In this document: piece by piece, positions 34,221-39,752 of the stretch | Numbering within the stretch: position 1 is the first letter of the stretch | How the letters are laid out: each line of letters opens with the position of its first letter | Assembly (NCBI GenBank): GCA_016870155.1 | Contig: VGCE01000012.1 | Location: forward strand, 1 to 39,752 | Reading direction: 5' to 3' | Source of the DNA: Actinomycetota bacterium | GTDB taxonomy: Bacteria > Actinomycetota > Thermoleophilia > Miltoncostaeales > Miltoncostaeaceae | Length of the DNA: 39,752 bases | The notes under the pieces: model-generated | What the model was told of the DNA's origin: nothing | The model's database searches: none | What the model saw: only the letters and a program-made list of their open reading frames with translations | Program-made: the position numbers and the translations under genes

Positions 34221-34567
34221 TCGAGTGCCCTCTTCCTCCAGATGTACGCCAGCGCCGCAGTGAGGATGGCCATGAACACCGCCAGCTCAACCACCGCGAC
34301 CGTGCCGAAGTCCTGCAGCACCACGGCGAGCGGGTACAGGAAGGCCAGCTCGATGTCGAACACGATGAAGAGCATGGCCGTGAGGTAGAAGTCGATCGAG
34401 AACCGCTGCCTCACTGGCTGCACGGTGAGGATGCCGCTCTCGAACGGCAGCTCCTTGGTCGGGTTCGGGCGCTTGCGACCGATGGTCGACAACGTGAACA
34501 GCGCCACGGCGACGCCGCCGCCGAGGATGATGTAGATCAGGAGTGGAAGCCAGGTATATAGGTCCAA
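34211..34567 (-). CDS. nuoA: NADH-quinone oxidoreductase subunit A
   Basis: 118 aa with three membrane helices, first gene of the operon. [44 protein letters not shown] is the conserved family stretch, with the acidic residues of the quinone channel. The start is a TTG at 34567 with GGAGAGG 10 nt upstream. Its 3' end overlaps nuoB by 10 nt. Confidence 0.95.
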   Translation of the reverse strand: MDLYTWLPLLIYIILGGGVAVALFTLSTIGRKRPNPTKELPFESGILTVQPVRQRFSIDFYLTAMLFIVFDIELAFLYPLAVVLQDFGTVAVVELAVFMAILTAALAYIWRKRALEWR

Positions 34568-34610
34568 AGGGACCGGCCTCTCCGCAGTCGCCGCAGTGTT
34601 CCGATGGTGT

Positions 34611-34627
34611 GTACCACCGGGCGGTAC
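34611..34627. promoter_or_regulatory. Inverted repeat downstream of the nuo promoter
   Basis: GTACC-ACCGGGC-GGTAC: perfect 5-bp arms with a 7-nt spacer. It lies just downstream of the candidate -10 box and 44 nt before the nuoA start, a position suited to a repressor or to an mRNA hairpin. Confidence 0.35.
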
Positions 34628-34633
34628 GGAGTC

Positions 34634-34639
34634 ACCCTA
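34634..34639 (-). promoter_or_regulatory. Candidate -10 box of the nuo operon
   Basis: TAGGGT on the minus strand (inside TTAGGGT), 66 nt before nuoA. No good -35 box is seen 17 nt upstream. The same hexamer appears before tetR. Confidence 0.4.
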
Positions 34640-34757
34640 ACAGCGGTCGCGCACAAGCGCACCATCGTGCGGATTGCCTCATGGCAACGGGGATCTCAGG
34701 GGTCCCCCAAGTACCATTTGTAACATTCTCGTGACGAAAGCGCACAAGCCCCCAGAG

Positions 34758-34779
34758 CCCCGGTGTCAGGCACTTAACC
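34758..34779 (+). repeat. 22-bp dispersed repeat, copy 2
   Basis: CCCCGGTGTCAGGCAC followed by TTAACC. It matches the minus-strand reading of 15945-15966 at 21 of 22 positions. Both copies are intergenic; flanking bases differ on both sides. Confidence 0.7.
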
Positions 34780-34882
34780 GAAAGCAGGGGGACCACCCCC
34801 AAGGCTTCGTTGACACAACTTCGTGTCGTGTTCGTTGCGATGCTACTGCCCTTGATGACATCCGCCGGTGGACCATCGAGGG

Positions 34883-35107
34883 GTGAGATTCACGCGCCAC
34901 GAGCGCAATCGCTTGCGCTTCTTCCGGCTCTCGGCGGATGACATCGCCACCTCCGTCTTGATCGACTCGGGCTGGATATCTCAGGACGACCGGGGCAACA
35001 TCGAGGTCACGGGCTTCATCCGCGGCCATCGCGTGACGGCGGTCTTCGCCAGGGATGAGCCCGATTTCGTGATGACCAACTTCGGGGAGAGGGGGAGACG
35101 ACCGTGA
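34883..35107 (+). CDS. DUF4258 domain protein
   Basis: 74 aa from GTG at 34883; a GTG at 34868 would add five residues. The start RFTRHERNRLRFFRLSADDI matches DUF4258, whose members begin with an RxTxHAxxRxxxRxI-type helix and often behave like mRNA-interferase-type toxins. Here the conserved core is followed by VTGFIRGHRVTAVFARDEPDFVMTNF, the typical beta sheet. The stop overlaps the next GTG (GTGA). Toxin activity is inferred only. Confidence 0.7.
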   Translation: MRFTRHERNRLRFFRLSADDIATSVLIDSGWISQDDRGNIEVTGFIRGHRVTAVFARDEPDFVMTNFGERGRRP

Positions 35108-35397
35108 GAGCGCTCTACGACAGCGAGGCGCACGCCATCTGGATCGACGTCATCGATCCCCCTGCAACAACGGGCGTGGGCGCTGATGACGACACCTACC
35201 CGACCCTCCCGCACTACGACACAGACGATCGGCTCATCGCCGTGGAGCTCCTCCGGGCCGAAACGCTCTCCGAGGAGAAGGTCGTGACCGCCCTCACCGG
35301 ACTCGACCTCGACATCCCCACGCTGCTGGCCGCGTGGCGCGCCGGCGTTGCGGCCCCCGATCGCGAGGTCGTGGTGGGCCTCGCCATCCCCGCCTAG
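35104..35397 (+). CDS. DUF2283-like protein, possible antitoxin partner
   Basis: 97 aa. The N-terminal ALYDSEAHAIWIDVID and DTDDRLIAVELLRA match the DUF2283 pattern (YDxExDALYI and DxxGRLVGIEIL). DUF2283 and DUF4258 genes are often adjacent and are thought to form toxin-antitoxin-like pairs. A GGGGGAG lies 5-10 nt before the GTG. The C-terminal 40 residues are helical (LTGLDLDIPTLLAAWRAGV). Function inferred from the pairing. Confidence 0.7.
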   Translation: MRALYDSEAHAIWIDVIDPPATTGVGADDDTYPTLPHYDTDDRLIAVELLRAETLSEEKVVTALTGLDLDIPTLLAAWRAGVAAPDREVVVGLAIPA

Positions 35398-35400
35398 CCG

Positions 35401-35715
35401 GTGGCCATCGACCGCATCGCCTGGTTCTCGGACCTCGTGGCCGAGAACCCCGATGAGCCCCGCGCAAGGTTCGGCCTGGCCGTGGCGCTGCGGCAGGCCG
35501 AGCGGTGGGACGATGCCGTGCCGCAGTACCGCGCCTACCTCGACCTGGCCACCGACGAGGGCGCGGCCTACGGCCATCTCGCCGAGTGCCTGGCCGCGCT
35601 GGGCGACGACGACGCAGCTGCCGACGCCTATCTGGCCGGCATCGACGCCGCACTGGCGCACGGCCACGCCGGCCTGGCCGACGACTTCCGCGAGGCCATA
35701 GAGGGCCTGGGCTGA
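35401..35715 (+). CDS. Small TPR-repeat protein
   Basis: 104 aa. Two to three tetratricopeptide helices are visible: ARFGLAVALRQAERWDDAVPQYRAYL, and AYGHLAECLAALGDDDAAADAYLAGI. Such proteins mediate protein-protein contacts. No membrane segment. It begins 3 nt after the DUF2283 stop and its TGA overlaps the next gene as CTGA, so it may be translated with both neighbours. Confidence 0.8.
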   Translation: MAIDRIAWFSDLVAENPDEPRARFGLAVALRQAERWDDAVPQYRAYLDLATDEGAAYGHLAECLAALGDDDAAADAYLAGIDAALAHGHAGLADDFREAIEGLG

Positions 35716-36491
35716 GCGCCACCTCGCAGCCGCTCTCGCTGCGCGGCGCCGCGCGGTTCTGGGCGCGCAACGCCACCATCGGGCGCAAGACGATCCTCAC
35801 CACGCTCGGCCCGCGCTTCGTGGAGGCCATCGCCTACCTGGCCATCATGGGCCTGGGCCTGGGCGCCTATCTCACGTCGGTGGACGGCGTGTCGTACGTG
35901 GTGTTCATCGCGCCCGGCATCGCCGCCAGCGCGGTGATGTTCGGGGCCATCCTCGAGACGTCCTACAACGCCTTCGTGCGCATCCACGTACGAAGGGTGT
36001 TCGAGGCAGCGGTCACCACGCCCCTCTCGGTGGGCGACGTGGTGGTGGGCGAGTACATGTGGGGCGCCACCCGCGGCACCATCTACGGGGTGGTGTTCCT
36101 CATCGTGATGGCGCCCTTCGGGCTCATCGAGAGCTGGTGGGCGCTGCTGTGCCCGCTGGTGTTCGTGATCGGCGCCCTCACGTTCGGGGTGCTCGGCATG
36201 ACCTACACCTCGTTCACCTCGAACATCGAGCACTTCAACATCTTCTGGACCGGCGTGATGACGCCCATGTTCCTGTTCGGGGGCATCTTCTTCCCGTTCA
36301 CGGCGCTGCCTGACTGGGCGCAGGTGATCGGCTGGTGCCTGCCGCTCAGCCACATGGTGGCCGCCACGCGAGAGCTGGTGATGGGTGACGTGGGATGGGT
36401 CACCCTTGGCCACGTGGCCGTGCTCGCCGCCTTCGCCGCGGTGCTGTTCTGGGTACCCGTGCGCCGGCTCGGTCGCACGCTCCTGGCGTAA
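35712..36491 (+). CDS. ABC-2-type transporter permease (NodJ-like), apparent CTG start
   Basis: 259 aa with about six membrane helices. RFWARNATIGRKTILTTLGPRFVEAIAYLAIMGLGLGAYL is the usual N-terminus of NodJ-type ABC-2 permeases, and FFPFTALPDWAQVIGWCLPLSHMVAATRELV is the conserved C-terminal loop. The first standard start (GTG at 35820) would delete the N-terminal helix, so the CTG at 35712, overlapping the TPR gene stop as CTGA, is preferred. No ABC ATPase gene is nearby; the energising subunit must be encoded elsewhere. The cargo is unknown, possibly a lipid, polysaccharide or drug. Confidence 0.8.
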   Translation: MSATSQPLSLRGAARFWARNATIGRKTILTTLGPRFVEAIAYLAIMGLGLGAYLTSVDGVSYVVFIAPGIAASAVMFGAILETSYNAFVRIHVRRVFEAAVTTPLSVGDVVVGEYMWGATRGTIYGVVFLIVMAPFGLIESWWALLCPLVFVIGALTFGVLGMTYTSFTSNIEHFNIFWTGVMTPMFLFGGIFFPFTALPDWAQVIGWCLPLSHMVAATRELVMGDVGWVTLGHVAVLAAFAAVLFWVPVRRLGRTLLA

Positions 36492-36515
36492 CCGCGAGTC
36501 CGAGCCGCCGGAGCT

Positions 36516-36546
36516 TGTGAACATGGTGTTACACCGGTGAAACATG
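36516..36546 (+). promoter_or_regulatory. Pho-box-like operator before pstS
   Basis: GTGAACATG (36517-36525) and GTGAAACATG (36537-36546) flank a palindrome, GGTGTTACACC (36525-36535). On the other strand the three TTCACC, AACACC and TTCACA cores are spaced 11 and 9 nt apart, similar to PhoB/PhoP direct repeats. The right repeat covers the -35 position of the pstS promoter. Regulation by phosphate is inferred. Confidence 0.5.
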
Positions 36547-36561
36547 CCGCTCGCGGACCCG

Positions 36562-36567
36562 TAGCGT
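36562..36567 (+). promoter_or_regulatory. -10 box of pstS
   Basis: TAGCGT, 36 nt before the pstS ATG; the same hexamer precedes otsB. A GAGGAG is about 8-10 nt before the ATG. The -35 region coincides with the right half of the Pho-box-like repeat. Confidence 0.45.
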
Positions 36568-36603
36568 GCGACCCATCGTCAGCGTCTTGAGGAGTTCTTC
36601 TAC

Positions 36604-37662
36604 ATGAAGCACAGCATCCTCGTGGCGGGCGGGGTGCTCGTCGCATCCGCCTCGCTCATCGCCGCCGGGTGCGGCTCCAGCAGCACGTCGAGTGCCGACA
36701 CCACCGCAACAGGTGGCGGAGAGGCCCCCGCCGGCGCCGCCGTGGGATCGGGCGCCACGTTCCCGGCGCTGGCCTACACCCGTTGGTGCCAGGAGTCGGA
36801 GACATGCACCTATGCCGCCAAGGGATCCGGCGCGGGCATCAAGGACCTCACCTCGGGCACCGTCGCCTGGGCGGGGTCGGATGCCCCCCTCGAAGCCGAG
36901 GAGCAGAAGGCCATCGGCAAGACGGTCTACTACTTCCCCACCCTGCTGGGCGCCATCACCCTGCCCACCAACATCGAGGGCGTCAGCAAGGCCATCAACC
37001 TCACCGGCCCGGCGCTCGCGGGCATCTTCGACGGCGAGATCACCACCTGGGATGACAAGGACATCGCCGCGAGCAACCCGGGCGTCACCCTGCCGTCCAA
37101 GCCGATCACCGTGTGCGTGCGCGCCGACTCGTCGGGGACCTCCTACAACTTCACGGCCTACCTGGCGCAGGTAAGCCAGGGCTTCGCCGACAAGATGGGT
37201 GCCAAGGGCAGCAAGACGCCCACGTGGACCGCCAAGGTGTCCGCGAACCCCGGCAACCCGGGCGTGGCCAACTGCGTGAAGAGCAACCCCAACTCCATCG
37301 GGTACGTCGACCTGGCCGACGCCACGCAGGCGGGCCTCGCCGACAAGACGGCGGCCATCGGCGTGGAGGGCAACTACGTGGCGCCCACCACGGCGTCCAT
37401 CGAGGCGGCCGGCGCGGCTGCGGACATCACCGACAACCTGGTGGTCGACGTGGCCAACAGCCAGGCGAAGGGTGCCTACCCGCTGGTGGCCACCACCTAC
37501 GCCCTCGCGGTGCAGGGCGGCAACGACAATGCGGCCGTGAAGAAGGTGCTCACCTACTTTCTCGGAAGCATGGCGCAGGGACAGCTGGCGGGCATCGGCT
37601 ACGCCCCGCTGCCCGCGGATCTGAACAAAGCCGCCACCGCGCAGCTGGCGAAGTTGGGGTAG
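36604..37662 (+). CDS. pstS: Phosphate-binding lipoprotein PstS
   Basis: 352 aa. Lipoprotein signal with lipobox LIAAGC (Cys23), then a Ser/Thr linker. The PstS fold is shown by VGSGATFPALAYTRW, SGAGIKDLTSGTVAWAGSDAPL and RADSSGTSYNFTAYL, which bind phosphate in the family. It captures phosphate outside the membrane for PstCAB. No pstC, pstA or pstB follows; a hairpin terminator comes next. The paired Cys (CQESETC, residues about 61-67) and a second pair may form disulfides in the exported protein. Confidence 0.93.
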   Translation: MKHSILVAGGVLVASASLIAAGCGSSSTSSADTTATGGGEAPAGAAVGSGATFPALAYTRWCQESETCTYAAKGSGAGIKDLTSGTVAWAGSDAPLEAEEQKAIGKTVYYFPTLLGAITLPTNIEGVSKAINLTGPALAGIFDGEITTWDDKDIAASNPGVTLPSKPITVCVRADSSGTSYNFTAYLAQVSQGFADKMGAKGSKTPTWTAKVSANPGNPGVANCVKSNPNSIGYVDLADATQAGLADKTAAIGVEGNYVAPTTASIEAAGAAADITDNLVVDVANSQAKGAYPLVATTYALAVQGGNDNAAVKKVLTYFLGSMAQGQLAGIGYAPLPADLNKAATAQLAKLG

Positions 37663-37710
37663 CACCCGCTCCACAGCCGAGCAGCATTCGCAGCACCCAT
37701 GCAGCACACA

Positions 37711-37738
37711 CCGGCCGGGCCCCCAGGGGTCCGGCCGG
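37711..37738 (+). terminator. Strong GC hairpin after pstS
   Basis: CCGGCCGGGCCCC at 37711-37723 pairs with GGGGTCCGGCCGG at 37726-37738: a 13-bp stem with one G-T pair and a minimal loop. It lies 48 nt after pstS and 16 nt before the convergent mazF-like gene end, so it may stop transcription from both sides. No T-tract. Confidence 0.6.
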
Positions 37739-37754
37739 CGGCGTTTCGGGACGT

Positions 37755-38081
37755 CTAGCGAAGCGCCAGCACCAGCCGCAGCGCGTCATCGACCTCCGCG
37801 GCCTCGTCGGCGCCGAGGCGCCCGAGCCGTGCTCCCACCCGGTCCACGTCGATCGCGGTCATTTGATCGGTCATCAATGTCGAGGGCGTGCCGTCGAGCA
37901 CCACGACCGGGCGTATGCGCCCTGCGACCGCCGATGCCGAAAGCGGCGCGACCACCACCGTGGAGAGCGGCGAGAGGGAGTCGGCCTGCAGCACCACTGC
38001 GGGGCGCACCCCGGCCTGCGACCTGCCGCTGGCACGCCCGAACCGCACCCGGTGGATGTCGCCGCGCCTCAGTCCGGCCAC
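37755..38081 (-). CDS. MazF/PemK-family toxin
   Basis: 108 aa from GTG at 38081. LRRGDIHRVRFG, then AGVRPAVVLQADSLSPLSTVVVAPLSA and VVLDG are the standard MazF/PemK beta-barrel. These toxins cleave mRNA at specific sites in the cytoplasm. The gene lies downstream of a ribbon-helix-helix antitoxin and overlaps its end by 13 nt, the usual coupled arrangement. The cleaved sequence cannot be predicted. Confidence 0.9.
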   Translation of the reverse strand: MAGLRRGDIHRVRFGRASGRSQAGVRPAVVLQADSLSPLSTVVVAPLSASAVAGRIRPVVVLDGTPSTLMTDQMTAIDVDRVGARLGRLGADEAAEVDDALRLVLALR

Positions 38082-38317
38082 GGCGCCCGGGCCTCGTCCA
38101 TCTCGCGGCGCACCTGCATGGTGTGCGCCACCTGGTCGGGGTTGGCCATCATCCGTTCGCACTCCGCGCGCAGGGCGGCGTCCGTGCCGCGCGCCGCCGC
38201 AGCCTCCACCAGCGCGGTGCGCACGGCCTCCGACTCGGTCATGCCGGTGCGCACCAGCATCCGCAGCGCCAATCGCGACTCATCATCGAGCCGCGCTCTC
38301 ACGATCTTCTCGGGCAT
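38069..38317 (-). CDS. Ribbon-helix-helix antitoxin (MazE-like)
   Basis: 82 aa. EKIVRARLDDESRLALRMLVRTGMTESEAVRTALVEAAAAR is a ribbon-helix-helix DNA-binding domain at about 3-43; the acidic C-terminal part (RREMDEARAPWPD) probably wraps the toxin. It should bind the palindrome just upstream and repress its own operon, as in the RHH-type MazE antitoxins of mycobacteria. ATG at 38317; no clear Shine-Dalgarno. Confidence 0.85.
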   Translation of the reverse strand: MPEKIVRARLDDESRLALRMLVRTGMTESEAVRTALVEAAAARGTDAALRAECERMMANPDQVAHTMQVRREMDEARAPWPD

Positions 38318-38326
38318 GGGCTCATC

Positions 38327-38345
38327 GTGGCACAAATCGTGCCAC
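38327..38345. promoter_or_regulatory. Operator palindrome of the toxin-antitoxin pair
   Basis: GTGGCAC-AAATC-GTGCCAC: perfect 7-bp arms with a 5-nt spacer; one more C-G pair outside extends each arm to 8. It ends 9 nt before the antitoxin ATG, the position expected for autoregulation by a ribbon-helix-helix protein. Confidence 0.65.
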
Positions 38346-38361
38346 GCCTGCATGTGACGCC

Positions 38362-38877
38362 TCAGCGCCCCCTGGTGCCGGAACGCGCGCTGATGCGTGT
38401 CAACCAACGCGCGCCCTCCGACCTCCGCCGGTCGAGTGCATCGGCGTCCGCCTCGGCCACCCGGCTCACCCCGCTCAGGCGGTTCAGCTCGCCGTTCACC
38501 TGCGCGTGGCTCATGCCCGTTGCCCCGGCGATGGCCCTCACCAGCACGGCGTTGGCATCGCGCAAGGCCCGCCGCCGCGCCACCGGGCTCTGCTCGGCGG
38601 CGACGCTCTCCAGGTGCGGCGCATCCGCCAACTGCAGCTCGAACCCCTCTGCCGCCTGCGCCCACTGACCCTTCAGGTGCTGGGTGGGCGCCACCACCAC
38701 CAGCCGCCGCCCTGGGTGCGCGGCCAGGTCCTGGCGGGCGGCTGCCAGCGCGAACGTGGTCTTTCCGGCACCCGGCGTGGCCACCGCGAGGAAGTCGTCG
38801 CCGTCGCGCGCGCGGAAGGCATCGAGGGCCGTCTTCTGCCACTTTCGGAGGCGGATTGTGCGAGGGGAGGCGGCCAC
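38362..38877 (-). pseudogene. DEAD/DEAH helicase with large internal deletion
   Basis: An open frame of 171 codons from GTG at 38877. The start is a helicase N-terminus: LRKWQKTALDAF (Q-motif-like region), AVATPGAGKTTFALAAA (Walker A), VVVAPTQHLKGQWA (motif Ia). The chain then jumps to the conserved C-terminal tail of the same family (REL-type ANAVLVRAIAGATGMSHAQVNGELNRLSGV). Motifs II to VI, the DEAH box and all of RecA domain 2 are missing, roughly 400 residues, but the reading frame is intact. It cannot be a helicase. It is either a decayed gene or an assembly error. Confidence 0.7.
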
Positions 38878-38947
38878 GGAGCGCGGGAGGCTAGCCAGCC
38901 CTCCCCCCGAGGGGCGCCGCCCTGCATCCTGCGTAGCCAGCCAGCCG

Positions 38948-39752
38948 CTACCCCAGCAGGGCCTCTGCCCGGGCCACGTTCTCGAGCCCCACGCGATCGC
39001 CCTCTGCCCGCTGGTCGGCGTCCCACTCCGGCCCCGGGTCCTCGCGCAGCGACCCCGGCGGTTCCTGCCCCAGCGTCTGGCGCACGGCATCGCACCAGGC
39101 ATCCGGTAGCTCGTCATCAGGCACCTGCCCCGCCATCGCCCCCAACTGCAGCGCCCACAGCCGCCCCAGCGTGGCGGGGTTGTATCCACCACCCGCGGTG
39201 TTGAGCAGCCGCCCCGCGCAGGCGTCATCCGCCAGTGCCACCACCCGCCGGTACATCTCCTCCATGCCGGCCATGGTCATCTGAAGGTGGGTGAGGGGGT
39301 CGGCGTGGTGCACGTCGGCGCCCAGGTGCACCACCAGCGCGTCGGGGGCGAAGGCCCGCACCGCGGGTTCCACCACCCGCTCCACCGCCGCGAGCATGGC
39401 CACATCCCCGGCGAAGGGCGGCAGCGGCACGTTCACCGTGGTGTCGGGCGTGCCCACCGGGCCGCGCTCGGTCACGTCGCCCGTGCCGGGATAGAACCCG
39501 TACGCGAACTCGTGCACGCTCACCGTGAGCACCCGCGGGTCGTCGTGGAATATCCACTGCACCCCGTTGCCGTGATGGGCGTCCAGGTCCACATAGGCCA
39601 CGCGCTCGGCCCCGGCGTCGAGCAGCCAGGCGATGGCCAGCGCGCAGTCGTTGTAGATGCAGAAGCCCGACGCCTTGTTGGCAAACGCATGGTGAAGCCC
39701 GCTTGGCGCCGGGCAGAAGGCACGCGACCCCGCGCCGCCATCCCACACCGCC
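38948..39752 (-). CDS. acuC: Histone deacetylase family protein, AcuC-like (N-terminus off window)
   Basis: At least 266 residues, open to the right edge, so the first 80-100 residues are missing; a GTG at 39748 is not taken as a true start. The zinc-dependent deacetylase core is clear: PSGLHHAFANKASGFCIYND with the His pair, AYVDLDAHHGNGVQ (metal ligands), SVHEFAYGFYPGTGD, GADVHHADPLTHLQMT and the catalytic Tyr in TAGGGYNP. In other bacteria AcuC deacetylates acetyl-CoA synthetase; this target is inferred. The last 45 residues are a helical tail. Confidence 0.9.
   Translation of the reverse strand, partial: AVWDGGAGSRAFCPAPSGLHHAFANKASGFCIYNDCALAIAWLLDAGAERVAYVDLDAHHGNGVQWIFHDDPRVLTVSVHEFAYGFYPGTGDVTERGPVGTPDTTVNVPLPPFAGDVAMLAAVERVVEPAVRAFAPDALVVHLGADVHHADPLTHLQMTMAGMEEMYRRVVALADDACAGRLLNTAGGGYNPATLGRLWALQLGAMAGQVPDDELPDAWCDAVRQTLGQEPPGSLREDPGPEWDADQRAEGDRVGLENVARAEALLG

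Larger units (their letters stand above)
34568..34867. promoter_or_regulatory. Leader and promoter region of the nuo operon
   Basis: These 300 bases hold no recognisable gene; short open frames on both strands lack family motifs. Base composition is less GC-rich than around it. Visible elements are a candidate nuo -10 box, a GTACC inverted repeat, a 10-bp direct repeat GCGCACAAGC at 34649-34658 and 34740-34749, and copy 2 of the dispersed 22-bp repeat. The upstream part may also carry the promoter of the DUF4258 gene. Confidence 0.6.

Noticed and set aside
38948-39752. Possible loss of activity in the AcuC-like protein because HHGN replaces HHGD
   Set aside because: HHGN is found in active class II-type deacetylases; the metal ligands and catalytic Tyr are present, so this is normal variation.
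1-39752. CRISPR array, tRNA, rRNA, integrase, transposase or phage genes
   Set aside because: No regularly spaced repeats, no cloverleaf with a TTC-x-A-x-TC arm, and no transposase or integrase motifs were noticed by eye; tools such as tRNAscan would be needed to exclude a short tRNA.

Overview
The window is GC-rich bacterial chromosome (around 70% G+C by eye, not computed), densely packed with housekeeping genes. It shows no rRNA, tRNA, CRISPR array, phage or complete insertion sequence. Several features point to a high-GC actinobacterial lineage, possibly Thermoleophilia-like: a full 14-gene nuo operon with separate nuoC and nuoD, many GTG starts, -10 boxes placed 7-9 nt before start codons (leaderless transcription), a ribbon-helix-helix/MazF pair and a DUF4395 redox protein. 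That placement is inference.

Layout. 1-875 (-): partial SAM methyltransferase, divergent from a lipid operon. 919-8320 (+): fabZ-fabH-fabD-fabG-fabF, a cysteine phosphatase, accD-accA and a small unknown gene. Together these make malonyl-CoA and run type II fatty-acid elongation, but no acpP lies between fabG and fabF. 8327-9268 (+): short secreted NHL-repeat protein. 9288-10966 (-): alpha/beta hydrolase (apparent ATA start) and a diacylglycerol-kinase-like lipid kinase. 11024-15633 (+): HAD phosphatase, ileS and a DUF4395/thioredoxin-like membrane protein. 15652-18788 (-): small unknown protein, thioredoxin, L,D-transpeptidase and trehalose-6-phosphate phosphatase. 19023-19631 (+): TetR regulator.

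19628-34567 (-) is the NADH:quinone oxidoreductase (complex I) operon, nuoA to nuoN in canonical order, with one foreign gene: a small cupin between nuoI and nuoJ. Genes are joined by 1-10 nt overlaps, which suggests tight translational coupling.

34568-39752 is the accessory end: a 300-nt nuo leader region, a DUF4258/DUF2283 pair resembling a toxin-antitoxin unit, a TPR protein, an ABC-2 permease without ATPase, an orphan phosphate-binding lipoprotein with a Pho-box-like promoter, a mazEF-type pair behind a clean palindrome, an internally deleted helicase and a partial AcuC-type deacetylase.

I did not find a clearly new multi-gene system. The signals most worth checking are the ATA start with a perfect ribosome binding site, the nested dyad between otsB and tetR, the 22-bp repeat shared by two intergenic regions, the cupin inside the nuo operon, the helicase deletion, and the phosphatase in a fab/acc operon lacking acpP.
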